This document shows positions 42,594 to 51,237 of a stretch of 64,000 nucleotides of DNA, piece by piece (within the stretch, counting starts at the first letter, position 1; each line of letters starts with the position of its first letter). This stretch comes from Algoriphagus sp. TR-M9. Lineage in GTDB: Bacteria > Bacteroidota > Bacteroidia > Cytophagales > Cyclobacteriaceae. The position numbers and the translations under genes were made by a program. The DNA lies in the NCBI RefSeq assembly GCF_027594545.1, contig NZ_CP115160.1, positions 588,501 to 652,500 of the forward strand, given 5' to 3'. The notes beneath the pieces were generated by a model. The model was given only the letters and a program-made list of their open reading frames with translations, searched no databases and was not told the DNA's origin.

Positions 42594-45237
42594 GGTGTTT
42601 ATCTTCTCTTACTTTGTAGTATTTATGGATTAGCTCCGCTACCAATCCCGTCCATCCTGTCTGATGGGAGGCTCCCAGCCCAACGCCAGAGTCTCCATGG
42701 AAATATTCATAGAATAAGATGTGATCTTTGAAATGCGGATCCTCCTGATACTTTTTATTTGGGCCGAAAACCGGTCTATTCCCATTTTCATCCCGCATAA
42801 AGATCTTCATGCAGCGGAGGGACAGCTCTTTGGCGATTATATCCATAGTCATGTACTGTCCGGATCCAGTTGGGTATTCTATGGAAAAATCCCCTCCGTA
42901 ATAGAAATCAAATTTTCGGAGTGATTCTATGAGCAGGAAGTTGATGGGAAACCAAATCGGACCCCGCCAGTTGGAATTGCCTCCAAACATCACTGTGTCT
43001 GATTCTCCAGGCGTGTATTTGATGGACAGCACATCTCCACCTATTCGCATGGTGTATGGATTTTTCTCGTGGTACTTTGAAAGAGAGCGTATGCCGTACT
43101 CACTTAAGAATTCATCAGAATCCAGCATTTTCTGAAGTACGCTTTTCATTCTGTGACCACGGAGCAAAGAGAATAATCTACGCTTTTCGTAGCCTGGCTG
43201 TATCCAGCTGGACACCAAAGCTGCCAGTTTTGGCTTTTCTCTCAGGAAAAAATCCAGGCGCTTTTTGAACTCAGGAAGCTTCGCAAAGAGATCCTCTCTG
43301 ATCGGTTCTACAGCAAAAAGTGGAATAAGACCCACTATAGACCTCACTTTCATCTTACGCGGGTCTTTGCCCGGTAGGTGAAAGACATCGAAGAAGAAAT
43401 TGTCCTCATCATCCCAAAGTGAAATGTGCTCCTCAGATATATTGCTCATCGCCCCGGCGATGTACAGAAAATGCTCTAGAAACTTGGTGGCAGTGAACTG
43501 ATAAACTGTATTGAACTCGCAAAGATCCAGGGAAATTCTCAGCAAGTTCAGGGAGAACATGGCCATCCAGGAGGTGGCATCTGCCTGCTCCAGTTTGCCG
43601 TGATACTTCTGCGCGTGACTTCTGTCAAAGACGGAAATATTGTCCAGTCCCAGGAATCCACCTTCAAAGATGTTTTTGCCGTCACTGTCTTTTTGATTGA
43701 CCCACCAGGTGAAATTCAGCATCAGTTTGTGGAGGGCACGCTCCAGAAATTCCTGATCTCCTACTCCGTTATTGGCCTTTTTGTCAATCTGGTACACCCG
43801 CTGTACTGCATAGGCGTGTACAGGCGGGTTGACATCGGAGAAGTTCCACTCGTAGGCCGGGATCTGCCCATTTGGATGCATGTACCATTCATTGAGCAGG
43901 AGCAGGAGCTGGTCCTTGGCAAATTCGGGATCTATCCTAGCGATGGGTATACAATGAAATGCCAAATCCCATGCTGCATACCAAGGGTATTCCCACTTGT
44001 CCGGCATGGAGATGATGTCATAGTTTTGCAGGTGTTTCCAGTTGCTGTTTCTGCCCTTTTTTCGCACCACAGGAGGCACATACCTTCCGGGATCGCCCTC
44101 CAGCCAGCGCTCCACATCGTAATAGTAAAATTGTTTGGACCACATCATGCCGGCATAGGCTTGACGCTGGATGTTTCTCAGGTCTTCATCTACCACTCTT
44201 TCTTGCAGGTTTGCATAGAAAACATCCGCTTCCTGCTTTGCTTTCGCTAGAATGTCATCACTTTGTGCTATAGTATTGTCCCTGGTCTGCGGCTGAAGTC
44301 TTAGGGTCACTGCTCGACTTTCCCCTGCAGGGATGGTGATTTGATAGATAGCCGATGCCTTAGTGCCAAAGTCTCTTGGGTTCAGATGCTGCTCATCCCC
44401 TGAGATTACATAATCATTGATGGCATCCTTGAGGTATTTCTTTTCATTCCCAATATGGTAAATCCGCTCTCGGTTGGTTTCGTTGTCACAAAACTTCAAT
44501 TCAGGTTCCCCATCAAAGGTAATGGTGTAATTTCCAAGTTTAGGCGTGAAGGCATTTATGGTGTTGGTATCTGCCTTTTTCAGCTTTGGCATGAAAGACT
44601 CATTGCCGGTAAACCAAGTTTTACGAAACCAAAGGGTGGGCATTACCCAGATTTTAGCTTCTTCTGGGCCTCGGTTGTGTATGGTAGCTTTACCTACTAT
44701 ATCCTCGATATCATTTTTACCATATTCTATAAAAATATCAAAGTACCTGTCTTCCTCAAAAAGACCCGTGTCCAGGAGTTCGTATTCAGGCTCAACTTTT
44801 CCCCGCTTGGAATTTTCCTCCAGCAGCTGGGTATAAGGGTATTCCCCCTGAGGATACTTGTATAGCATCTTCATGTAGCTGTGAGTAGGGGTAGAGTCTA
44901 GGTAATAGTAAAGCTCCTTCACATCCTCACCGTGATTCCCCTGGTTGCCTGTAAGGCCAAACAATCTCTCCTTAATGAAAGGATCTTTTCCGTTCCAAAA
45001 GCCCCAGGCTAGACAGAGTTTTTGCTTGAAATCAGAAATGCCGCCGATGCCCTCTTCTCCCCAACGGTACGCTTTGCTTCTGGCATCGTCATGGGTTACG
45101 TTTTCCCAGGCAGATCCGTCTGGGCTGTAATCCTCTCGAACAGTCCCCCATTGCCTCTCGGTAAGGTATGGTCCCCATTTTTTCCAATGTTTGGTTCTGT
45201 CCTTGTCTTCTTGTAATCGTATATTTTCAGCTGACAT
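42565..45237 (-). CDS. GH63/MGH1-like cytoplasmic glycosidase
   Basis: 890 residues from ATG 45237; the in-frame start 12 codons upstream adds an unlikely extension. No signal peptide, so probably cytoplasmic. The (alpha/alpha)6 barrel signatures of GH63/MGH1-type enzymes are visible in the C-terminal half: YPWYAAWDLAFHCIPIARID, GQIPAYEWNFSDVNPPVHA, FEGGFLGLDNISVFDRS and MFGGNSNWRGPIWFPINFLL. Related enzymes hydrolyse mannosylglycerate, glucosylglycerate or alpha-glucosides; the specific sugar cannot be told from sequence. It overlaps rnhB by 29 nt at its end and has a 323-nt divergent gap to blaI. Confidence 0.85.
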   Translation of the reverse strand: MSAENIRLQEDKDRTKHWKKWGPYLTERQWGTVREDYSPDGSAWENVTHDDARSKAYRWGEEGIGGISDFKQKLCLAWGFWNGKDPFIKERLFGLTGNQGNHGEDVKELYYYLDSTPTHSYMKMLYKYPQGEYPYTQLLEENSKRGKVEPEYELLDTGLFEEDRYFDIFIEYGKNDIEDIVGKATIHNRGPEEAKIWVMPTLWFRKTWFTGNESFMPKLKKADTNTINAFTPKLGNYTITFDGEPELKFCDNETNRERIYHIGNEKKYLKDAINDYVISGDEQHLNPRDFGTKASAIYQITIPAGESRAVTLRLQPQTRDNTIAQSDDILAKAKQEADVFYANLQERVVDEDLRNIQRQAYAGMMWSKQFYYYDVERWLEGDPGRYVPPVVRKKGRNSNWKHLQNYDIISMPDKWEYPWYAAWDLAFHCIPIARIDPEFAKDQLLLLLNEWYMHPNGQIPAYEWNFSDVNPPVHAYAVQRVYQIDKKANNGVGDQEFLERALHKLMLNFTWWVNQKDSDGKNIFEGGFLGLDNISVFDRSHAQKYHGKLEQADATSWMAMFSLNLLRISLDLCEFNTVYQFTATKFLEHFLYIAGAMSNISEEHISLWDDEDNFFFDVFHLPGKDPRKMKVRSIVGLIPLFAVEPIREDLFAKLPEFKKRLDFFLREKPKLAALVSSWIQPGYEKRRLFSLLRGHRMKSVLQKMLDSDEFLSEYGIRSLSKYHEKNPYTMRIGGDVLSIKYTPGESDTVMFGGNSNWRGPIWFPINFLLIESLRKFDFYYGGDFSIEYPTGSGQYMTMDIIAKELSLRCMKIFMRDENGNRPVFGPNKKYQEDPHFKDHILFYEYFHGDSGVGLGASHQTGWTGLVAELIHKYYKVREDKHHDSKTLFRS

Positions 45238-45499
45238 GTAGTTTCTATAAGGCGGAATATCCGAAATTATCAATTTCTATTGATTATAGCCTCGAAAATG
45301 AACTTCCGTTTAATGAGTTGTCATAAATATTTTTGATTTGGCAATGAAAGCCAAACTTTTTTCAAATTGAACTATTTAGGATTAAGCTTACCAAATTTTC
45401 AATCCCAATGTTATCAATGCGTCCGTTAATGTGCAAAATTATTTTACCCTGAGGTATTTGAAAATCTTTCTTAACAGAATTTAAGGCGAATCATCAGGG
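45238..45499. other. Intergenic gap between the glycosidase and blaI
   Basis: About 260 nt of AT-rich sequence between divergent genes. I see no open frame, hairpin with T-run or RNA gene here. The gap presumably holds the glycosidase promoter on the minus strand, but I find no clear TAnnTTTG element for it. Confidence 0.5.
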
Positions 45500-45513
45500 T
45501 CTACATTTGTAGA
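45500..45513. promoter_or_regulatory. BlaI/MecI-type operator dyad, upstream copy
   Basis: TCTACATTTGTAGA: arms TCTACA and TGTAGA around TT, matching the TACA-nn-TGTA core of BlaI/MecI operators. It contains TTTG at 45506-45509, which serves as the -33 box of the promoter. Confidence 0.85.
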
Positions 45514-45536
45514 TCTGAAATATTAATCTACATTTG
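45506..45536 (+). promoter_or_regulatory. Bacteroidota promoter formed by the two operator dyads
   Basis: TTTG (45506-45509) and TACATTTG (45529-45536) are separated by 19 nt, the spacing of the Bacteroidota -33/-7 consensus. Both boxes lie inside the BlaI-type dyads, so repressor binding would cover the whole promoter. The expected start point is near 45543, giving a leader of about 18 nt for blaI. Confidence 0.75.
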
Positions 45537-45540
45537 TAGA
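45527..45540. promoter_or_regulatory. BlaI/MecI-type operator dyad, downstream copy
   Basis: Second identical TCTACATTTGTAGA, 27 nt from the first copy (start to start), about 2.5 helical turns. It contains TACATTTG at 45529-45536, an exact TAnnTTTG -7 element. It ends 20 nt before the blaI start. Confidence 0.87.
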
Positions 45541-45560
45541 GTAAAATATCCCAAAGAAGC

Positions 45561-45929
45561 ATGAAACTATCTAGAGCTGAGGAAGAACTGATGAATCACC
45601 TGTGGAGTCGAAAGCGGGCATTTATGAAAGATCTGCTGGATTCTTACGCGGAGCCAAAGCCTGCGACTACTACGATCTCCACACTGCTGAAGCGTATGCA
45701 GGAAAAGAAATTTGTAGGGTATGAGTCAAAAGGAAAGCTGAGGGAGTACTTTCCGTTGGTGAGTAAGGAGAGTTATTTTTCCAGGCACCTGAAAGGGTTG
45801 ATCGAGAAGTTTTTCAATGATTCTCCGGCGCAGTTTGCTTCTTTTTTCACCAAGAAAACGGACCTCTCAGAGGAGGAATTACTGGCACTAAAAGGGATTA
45901 TTGATGACAAATTAAATCAAAAGAAATAA
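45561..45929 (+). CDS. BlaI/MecI/CopY-family transcriptional repressor
   Basis: 122-residue winged-helix repressor, normal length. N-terminal LSRAEEELMNHLWSRKRAFMKDLLDSY and TISTLLKRMQEKKFVGYESKGKLREYFPLVSKESY give the helix-turn-helix and wing; the C-terminal helical part (FLGLIEKFFNDSPAQFASFFTKKTDLSEEELLALKGII in pieces) is the dimerisation region where the cognate sensor protease cleaves. Two perfect operator dyads overlap its own promoter, so autorepression is expected. Its stop overlaps the M56 sensor start by one base (TAATG), giving a coupled pair. No beta-lactamase gene is adjacent. Confidence 0.92.
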   Translation: MKLSRAEEELMNHLWSRKRAFMKDLLDSYAEPKPATTTISTLLKRMQEKKFVGYESKGKLREYFPLVSKESYFSRHLKGLIEKFFNDSPAQFASFFTKKTDLSEEELLALKGIIDDKLNQKK

Positions 45930-48889
45930 TGGAATACTTACTTAAATCCATAGCCTGCCTGCTTTTGTTGCTGCTAGTTCACCGGGTGCTATTGCAGCGT
46001 GAGGCATTGCATAGATTCAATCGGTTCTTTCTGCTGTTTTCGGTGGTTGCGTCTTTTTTTATTCCTCTTTATACCATTGAAGTACCACAAGAGGTTTCTC
46101 CCTCTACTACCGAAGTGATTTCTGAGCCTATTTACTTTGAAGCTACACTTCAGGATCTCAATCAGGAGCAAGTTTTTGCTGCAGTGCCTGAATCTCCATT
46201 TAACTGGGAATACCTTCTCTTTGGGCTTTATGGACTGATTTCCTTTGTTTTCTTATATCGATTTGGGAGAAATATTAAGATTCTGGTGAATAAGATTCAG
46301 GGAAATATTAAGATTAATTACCGTGGGCAGACCTTGGTTCTATTGAAGGAAGATTCCCTTCCGTTTTCATTTCTCAAGTACATTTTTGTGTCCGAATCAG
46401 ATCTGGAAAACGGGAAATTCACCGATGCTGTATTCGCTCACGAATCCACCCATATTCAGGAAAAGCACAGCTGGGATAACCTTTTTATTGAAGTCTTGCT
46501 AGTGCCATTTTGGTTTCATCCAGGTCTGCACTGGGCCAAAGCTAGCATCAAGCTTAATCATGAATTTATAGCGGACCAGATAGCATTACGCAGCACTCCA
46601 CTGGAGAAATACGAGAGTCAATTACTAGCTATGATGCTTTCTGAGCAGAAATACGGCTTGGCTAGTAGCTTAAATTTTTCATTAACCAAAAAACGATTTG
46701 AAATGATGAAGAGGAAAACAGTGAATTCACATAGCTGGATCAAGGTTTTGGTCTTGGTACCTGTGCTAGGTGCACTAGTCTATATTTTCAGTGAAAGAGT
46801 GGTAGGGCAGCCGGAAGATTCAAACTCTGAAGGAGAGGTTTCTAGCTTATATTTCCATTCTAGCCAAAAAAACTCTGATGAAATTTCCATTCAGGATGAA
46901 GCTAAGCAAAAGTACTATAGTCAGGTAAAGTTTTTGATTGAAACAGACCAGATGCAATATGAAATCAAGGACTTTGGGCAGTTAAGCAGCGATCAGAAAT
47001 CCAGGCTTGCTTTGCCTTCTGCTGTAGAAGCACCTCCCAAAAGAACTCCTGATGACTCCGTTTATCAAGCTCTCAAGAACGGGGAAGAATATGGATTGTG
47101 GTTGGATGGTAAAGTTCTACCAAATTCCGATTTGGATGAAATTCCCCGATCTGAAATAGTCTATTTCGTTACCACTCCTATACATTCAAATGCACGGTCA
47201 GAGGAGTTTCCTCAGCCCTATCAGACTAAGTTATTTACAGAGGGATTCTATCAGCAAATCTTTGGGCCGGATGGACAATTAAGTAAACCACCAATGGGAA
47301 CAGCAACTTTCAGTGGCAATGCTGTATATATGTTTGATATAGCATATATGGAAGAGCCTTTCACGGAGTATCAAAATCTGTATGGAAAATACGAGGATCT
47401 TCGAAATTCTAAACCACATTATATTGATAAAGCAGAGGATGAAAAAGGCAAGTTGCACTCGATTTTTATAAAGTTGGCCGGGATGTATGATCAATTTGAT
47501 TCTGATTTGAAACAAAAGATCACACAGCCTATTCCGCCCATAGCTCCTTATGTTTTGCTGAGGAAGGATGGCGAGGTTTATTACAAACTGGAAAAGGACC
47601 TGACAGATGAAGAACGTCTGCAGCTTTCTAATAAATGGGATTCCGTGGATAAAAGGGCATCTGATTATTACAGTAAGCATTACTCAATAGTGGGGCAAAG
47701 TCAGCTTACCGGTAGCATTCAAAACCAAGCGATAGATAAAGCCAGGTATTACCTCAATGCTACTCTATTAGTAAAAAACTCGTCAGGAGAATTTGAAGAG
47801 GTTCAGTACGATGAACTGCCAGCAGAAATCCAAGAAATGTTGCCACCAGCTCCGAATAGTCCCATTTCCAAAATGCCGGGCGCACAGGAGTATGAAAGCT
47901 GGAAGAATTCAGATGATTTTGCCATTTGGATAGATGGGAGTCATGTGCCGAATTCGGAATTGGAGAAAATGAAAAATACAGACGTGGTTTTTTTCATGGA
48001 TAGTTTTGTACATGAAAACGCCAGAAGTGAAAGATTTCCTCAAGAGCATCAGGTGAATATCTATACTTCTAAAGGATATGAAGAAGCCTTTGGGGAAAAG
48101 TCGGAATTTGAAGATCCTCTGACCGAGCAGCATCTGATTCACATCTATCCCTTAGAAAAAAGAGTGTATGTTCAGACGGTACCGAAGAATGAAAAAGTCA
48201 GTGGCGCTACCACTCAAGAGCAAAGTAGGTCGACGCAGCGAATTGCAGGTCAGGATGAAAAAGCACAAAATCCCTCCAAATGGCCTCCGGGAGTAAAAGC
48301 AGAAACCCTGAGAAAGGAATTTCAAGCTTATATCGATACTAATCAAGAATATGAAGCTCTCCGAAATCAGGCCCCGCATTTTGTCAAAAGAAGCAAAGCT
48401 GAGCAGGATAGGCTAAATGAAATGTTTTCAAAAGTATGGAGTATGTATCTCCAGATCCCATTTCATGATAAGCCAAAGGTCAAGTATCCTTCGCGTCCTT
48501 TCGCGCCCTACATGCAGCTTGAGTCGAATGGAGAAGTATATTACAAATTAGCAAAGGATTTGACCGCTGAAGAGCTTGAAAAATATCCTCCACCTCCTCC
48601 GCCGCTTACTCCTGCAGACCAGATAGAGGATTACAAAAAGGTCTCTTACCAATATGAATTGATGCGTAACAAAGGGCGGAATGATGCCTCCTTATCTATG
48701 GAGGAGCGAAATACGTTGTTTCTACTATACAATGAGCTTCAATTAAAATTCCTAAGAATGGGTGCTCCTGAACGGAGAGAAGTCAAAATGGTCAATTTCC
48801 CTTACTACCGCGTAGAGGAAAACGGAAAGAATGTCTTCAAAGCAGTATCCGAGCTCAGCCCGGAGCAAAGAGCTTTGAACAATTGCTAG
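45929..48889 (+). CDS. BlaR1-type M56 sensor metallopeptidase with duplicated extracytoplasmic region
   Basis: 986 residues, the signalling partner of the BlaI-type repressor. N-terminal helices near 4-20, 35-50 and 92-112 precede the cytoplasmic M56 zinc protease, whose HExxH is H171-E-S-T-H (FAHESTHIQEKHSWD) with the downstream Glu in NHEFIADQIAL. A fourth helix lies near 270-288. The rest, about 700 residues, is predicted to be extracytoplasmic and shows internal duplication: a unit with GLWLDGKVLPNSDLDE (about 377-445) recurs as AIWIDGSHVPNSELEK (about 655-722), and a unit ending PYVLLRKDGEVYYKLEKDL (about 481-567) recurs at about 798-887 and in weaker form at about 900-983. No penicillin-binding domain is visible, so the ligand is unlikely to be a beta-lactam. 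The signal is unknown. Confidence 0.88.
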   Translation: MEYLLKSIACLLLLLLVHRVLLQREALHRFNRFFLLFSVVASFFIPLYTIEVPQEVSPSTTEVISEPIYFEATLQDLNQEQVFAAVPESPFNWEYLLFGLYGLISFVFLYRFGRNIKILVNKIQGNIKINYRGQTLVLLKEDSLPFSFLKYIFVSESDLENGKFTDAVFAHESTHIQEKHSWDNLFIEVLLVPFWFHPGLHWAKASIKLNHEFIADQIALRSTPLEKYESQLLAMMLSEQKYGLASSLNFSLTKKRFEMMKRKTVNSHSWIKVLVLVPVLGALVYIFSERVVGQPEDSNSEGEVSSLYFHSSQKNSDEISIQDEAKQKYYSQVKFLIETDQMQYEIKDFGQLSSDQKSRLALPSAVEAPPKRTPDDSVYQALKNGEEYGLWLDGKVLPNSDLDEIPRSEIVYFVTTPIHSNARSEEFPQPYQTKLFTEGFYQQIFGPDGQLSKPPMGTATFSGNAVYMFDIAYMEEPFTEYQNLYGKYEDLRNSKPHYIDKAEDEKGKLHSIFIKLAGMYDQFDSDLKQKITQPIPPIAPYVLLRKDGEVYYKLEKDLTDEERLQLSNKWDSVDKRASDYYSKHYSIVGQSQLTGSIQNQAIDKARYYLNATLLVKNSSGEFEEVQYDELPAEIQEMLPPAPNSPISKMPGAQEYESWKNSDDFAIWIDGSHVPNSELEKMKNTDVVFFMDSFVHENARSERFPQEHQVNIYTSKGYEEAFGEKSEFEDPLTEQHLIHIYPLEKRVYVQTVPKNEKVSGATTQEQSRSTQRIAGQDEKAQNPSKWPPGVKAETLRKEFQAYIDTNQEYEALRNQAPHFVKRSKAEQDRLNEMFSKVWSMYLQIPFHDKPKVKYPSRPFAPYMQLESNGEVYYKLAKDLTAEELEKYPPPPPPLTPADQIEDYKKVSYQYELMRNKGRNDASLSMEERNTLFLLYNELQLKFLRMGAPERREVKMVNFPYYRVEENGKNVFKAVSELSPEQRALNNC

Positions 48890-48897
48890 TGCTAGTT

Positions 48898-48912
48898 AAA
48901 CCTGCCAGGTTT
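48898..48912. repeat. Short AAACCTG...CAGGTTT palindrome after the M56 sensor
   Basis: Seven-base arms AAACCTG (48898-48904) and CAGGTTT (48906-48912) around one base, 8 nt after the sensor stop. The ends resemble the larger palindromes at 23948-24026. Confidence 0.55.
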
Positions 48913-48924
48913 TGATTAATAAAA

Positions 48925-50040
48925 TCAAGAAAATGACTGAGTCAGAATAAAATCCGGTTCAGTCATTTTTGTTTCCGGTAAAATATGCTGCCAAACTGAT
49001 GGCCAGGTGCTTACCCAGTCCTGAAAGGAACTGGTTGAATTTGAGGTAGTTTGGATTTGCTTGTCCAGTTTGCTGAAATCGAAATTGTCTGAAGCAATTC
49101 CAGCTCCTGAATGTACCGTATCCAGTGCATTGCAAGCCTGTTCGTATTGGCCTGCGACTGGGATGACCATTACGGGTTTTCTTAGGTACATGGCTTCGCA
49201 AATCGATTCGAAACCGGCAGTGCTTACCAGTCCTTTGCACGCTGCCATATCACGAAGAAAATTTTTGTCATGAACCCTGTGGAAGCTCAGGTTAGGTAGA
49301 GGGGTTTCAGTTTCTTCCGCTTCTTTTTTGTCCCAATATGCCCGGATTTTCAGGTGTGGATTAGATTTGGCAAAGGCAATCACTTCTGTGCTGTATCCAC
49401 TGTTTACCATGTAGGTCAGATAGAAATCCCCTTTGGTAGGGGTGAGATTTCTTACTTCTTCCCTTAGCAAAGGCGGAACTACCGTAATGTTGTCGGTAGA
49501 TTCGAGTGGGTAAAAGGATAAGGCTAATTTTTGGCTTGCGCCTAAAGCCGTCATCCGCGTGTTGAACTTGAAAAAGAATTTGTTCAGACCCTTTGTGGGA
49601 GCAAACTGAAACGCTGGGTGGTAAATCAGGTATTGATGGCCGATCACCCAGTAGGCTGCATTGGGTCTGAAAATCCCGTTGTATAACCCACCTAGCAGAT
49701 CATAAAAGTTCAGGATCACATCCGGGGCTTCAGATTGTACGATAGTGTTGATTTGCTGTAGGCTTCGCCAAAAAGTAGTAGCTTTTATAATGTTTTGGCG
49801 TATGGTTTTTCCGATCAGGATCTTTTTTTCATTCTTGTCGCAAGCGAAATTCGGGCTTTCGACTTGATAGATTGGAGCATGGATTTGTTTAGAAAAAAAC
49901 GGTGGAACCTCCCTTCTTTTGCTTTTTCCCAAAACCACCGCCGCCATTTCGTGGCCTTGATTCTCCAGCATTTTGCCGAAGGCTATCGCTTGGGTCATAT
50001 GGCCCCTGCCTTCGCCTTGAACTATGAAAACGAACTTCAT
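48925..50040 (-). CDS. MurG-like glycosyltransferase family protein
   Basis: 371 residues. N-terminal FIVQGEGRGHMTQAIAFGKMLENQGHEM is the GT-B fold nucleotide-sugar glycosyltransferase start (GHMTQ as in MurG/GT28 and related families), and the C-terminal acceptor/donor region has GLVSTAGFESICEAMYLRKPVMVIPVAGQYEQACNA in pieces, matching GxxEA-type motifs. No membrane segment. It might glycosylate a lipid or cell-surface component; the acceptor is unknown. The gene follows the LpxH-like gene on the minus strand by about 60 nt and converges on the M56 sensor gene with its terminator inside the coding end. Confidence 0.85.
   Translation of the reverse strand: MKFVFIVQGEGRGHMTQAIAFGKMLENQGHEMAAVVLGKSKRREVPPFFSKQIHAPIYQVESPNFACDKNEKKILIGKTIRQNIIKATTFWRSLQQINTIVQSEAPDVILNFYDLLGGLYNGIFRPNAAYWVIGHQYLIYHPAFQFAPTKGLNKFFFKFNTRMTALGASQKLALSFYPLESTDNITVVPPLLREEVRNLTPTKGDFYLTYMVNSGYSTEVIAFAKSNPHLKIRAYWDKKEAEETETPLPNLSFHRVHDKNFLRDMAACKGLVSTAGFESICEAMYLRKPVMVIPVAGQYEQACNALDTVHSGAGIASDNFDFSKLDKQIQTTSNSTSSFQDWVSTWPSVWQHILPETKMTEPDFILTQSFS
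48930..48969. terminator. Bidirectional terminator inside the glycosyltransferase coding end
   Basis: Eleven-base arms AAAATGACTGA (48930-48940) and TCAGTCATTTT (48959-48969) with an 18-base loop; T-rich sequence follows on the plus side (TTTTTGTTT) and TTTTCTTGATTTT on the minus side. It ends the M56 sensor transcript although it lies within the last codons of the minus-strand glycosyltransferase. Confidence 0.75.
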
Positions 50041-50067
50041 TTAGCTATAATTTGATTTTCAATGGTC

Positions 50068-50100
50068 AGATCGCTTGCCTGGGAATCCCGGGCTTGATCT
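50068..50100 (-). other. Intercistronic hairpin between the LpxH-like and glycosyltransferase genes
   Basis: AGATC (50068-50072) and GATCT (50096-50100) flank an inner stem GCCTGGGA/TCCCGGGC with unequal bulges. It begins at the LpxH-like stop on the minus strand, has no T-run after it, and may influence mRNA processing between the two genes. Confidence 0.4.
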
Positions 50101-50975
50101 CATTGGATGGAACTGATGGAGGGTGGTTCCAGGTCGTCCTTTTTTCCTTCAAAGGAAACCTCTCGTAGCGGCACCACTGGAGATTCTACTCTTCCTATGA
50201 AAAACTCATGCAGACTGTCATCTTTCGCTTCTTTGAAGTTGATTTCATTGTAGTATATCAATTGCCAGTTGCCCTCGTGGTCCTCCGCCAAAGCACTCAT
50301 GGTCTCCACCCAGTCCCCGGAGTTGAGGTATTGGATTCCATCGATTTCCCGGTTTTCGGGCTTGTGGATATGTCCGCAGATGATGCCGTCACAGCCTTTG
50401 GCCTTGGCCATTTTCGCTAGTTCCTCCTCGTATTGATCGATGTAGGACACGGCAGATTTTACTTTTCCTTTCACATACTGGGAAAGGGAGAAATAGGGGA
50501 GCCCGCGCTTGATTCTGTAGTGGTTCACCACTCTGTTCAGCCAAAGCAAAAAAGTGTACCCCATGTCACCCAGGTAGGCAATCCAGCGGAGATTAGTAGT
50601 GATGCTGTCAAAAACATCCCCATGAGTGATGAAGTATTTTTTGCCATGACTTTCATAAATCATGTCTTTTTGGATGGAGAGGTTGCCCATTTGAAAGGGT
50701 AAGATCTGATCCAGAAAATCATCGTGGTTACCACGCAGGTAAAATACCTTAGTGTCGTGGTTTTCTATCATTTTCAAGATGCGATTGAAAAACCTTGTAT
50801 GTTTTCTTTTCCAGGAACCGGATTTCTTGAGTTGCCATCCATCTATGATATCACCGTTTAGGATGAGATTTTCGCAGTCATATTGTTTGAGAAACCGAGC
50901 AATTTCCTTGGCTTTGGAGCCTTTAGTGCCTAGGTGGACATCAGAGATGACTATAGTTTTGAATTGGGTTTTCAC
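50100..50975 (-). CDS. LpxH-like UDP-2,3-diacylglucosamine diphosphatase / metallophosphatase
   Basis: 291 residues if started at GTG 50975 (VKTQFKTIVISDVHLGTKG); the open frame extends to a TTG at 51029, which would add 18 residues, so the start is uncertain. Metallophosphatase motifs are all present: ISDVHLG, GDIIDGW, RGNHDDF, ITHGDVFD and CGHIHKPE. The size and the C-terminal part match the LpxH-like clade of Bacteroidota, which may act in lipid A synthesis, but a broader phosphatase role is possible. It is the first of a probable two-gene unit with the downstream glycosyltransferase. Confidence 0.85.
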   Translation of the reverse strand: MKTQFKTIVISDVHLGTKGSKAKEIARFLKQYDCENLILNGDIIDGWQLKKSGSWKRKHTRFFNRILKMIENHDTKVFYLRGNHDDFLDQILPFQMGNLSIQKDMIYESHGKKYFITHGDVFDSITTNLRWIAYLGDMGYTFLLWLNRVVNHYRIKRGLPYFSLSQYVKGKVKSAVSYIDQYEEELAKMAKAKGCDGIICGHIHKPENREIDGIQYLNSGDWVETMSALAEDHEGNWQLIYYNEINFKEAKDDSLHEFFIGRVESPVVPLREVSFEGKKDDLEPPSISSIQ

Positions 50976-51237
50976 ACTTCTGGTTTTGGTAGAAAGGTAA
51001 AGCCTGATTTTGAACCCTTTATAATTCAAATATTAAATAATAAGTAAGAATGAGCCGAATAGGCTTTGAAATGTAAAGCCAAGGTTAAAATGCTGTGAAA
51101 AAGCCGGTTCTATAGGGTTTTTCTTAGGATGCGGAGGAGATGAGTGAATTCTGAAGGACGGTGGTTTCCGATTTTATACCAATGGTTCAGCATAAACTTT
51201 TGTAATGGATTAGATTCGTTTTCCCAAATAGAACATT

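Noticed and set aside
43600..44250. 216-codon plus-strand open frame opposite the glycosidase
   Set aside because: It lies entirely antisense to the well-supported GH63-like gene, has no recognisable motif, and its composition is explained by the codon bias of the real gene.
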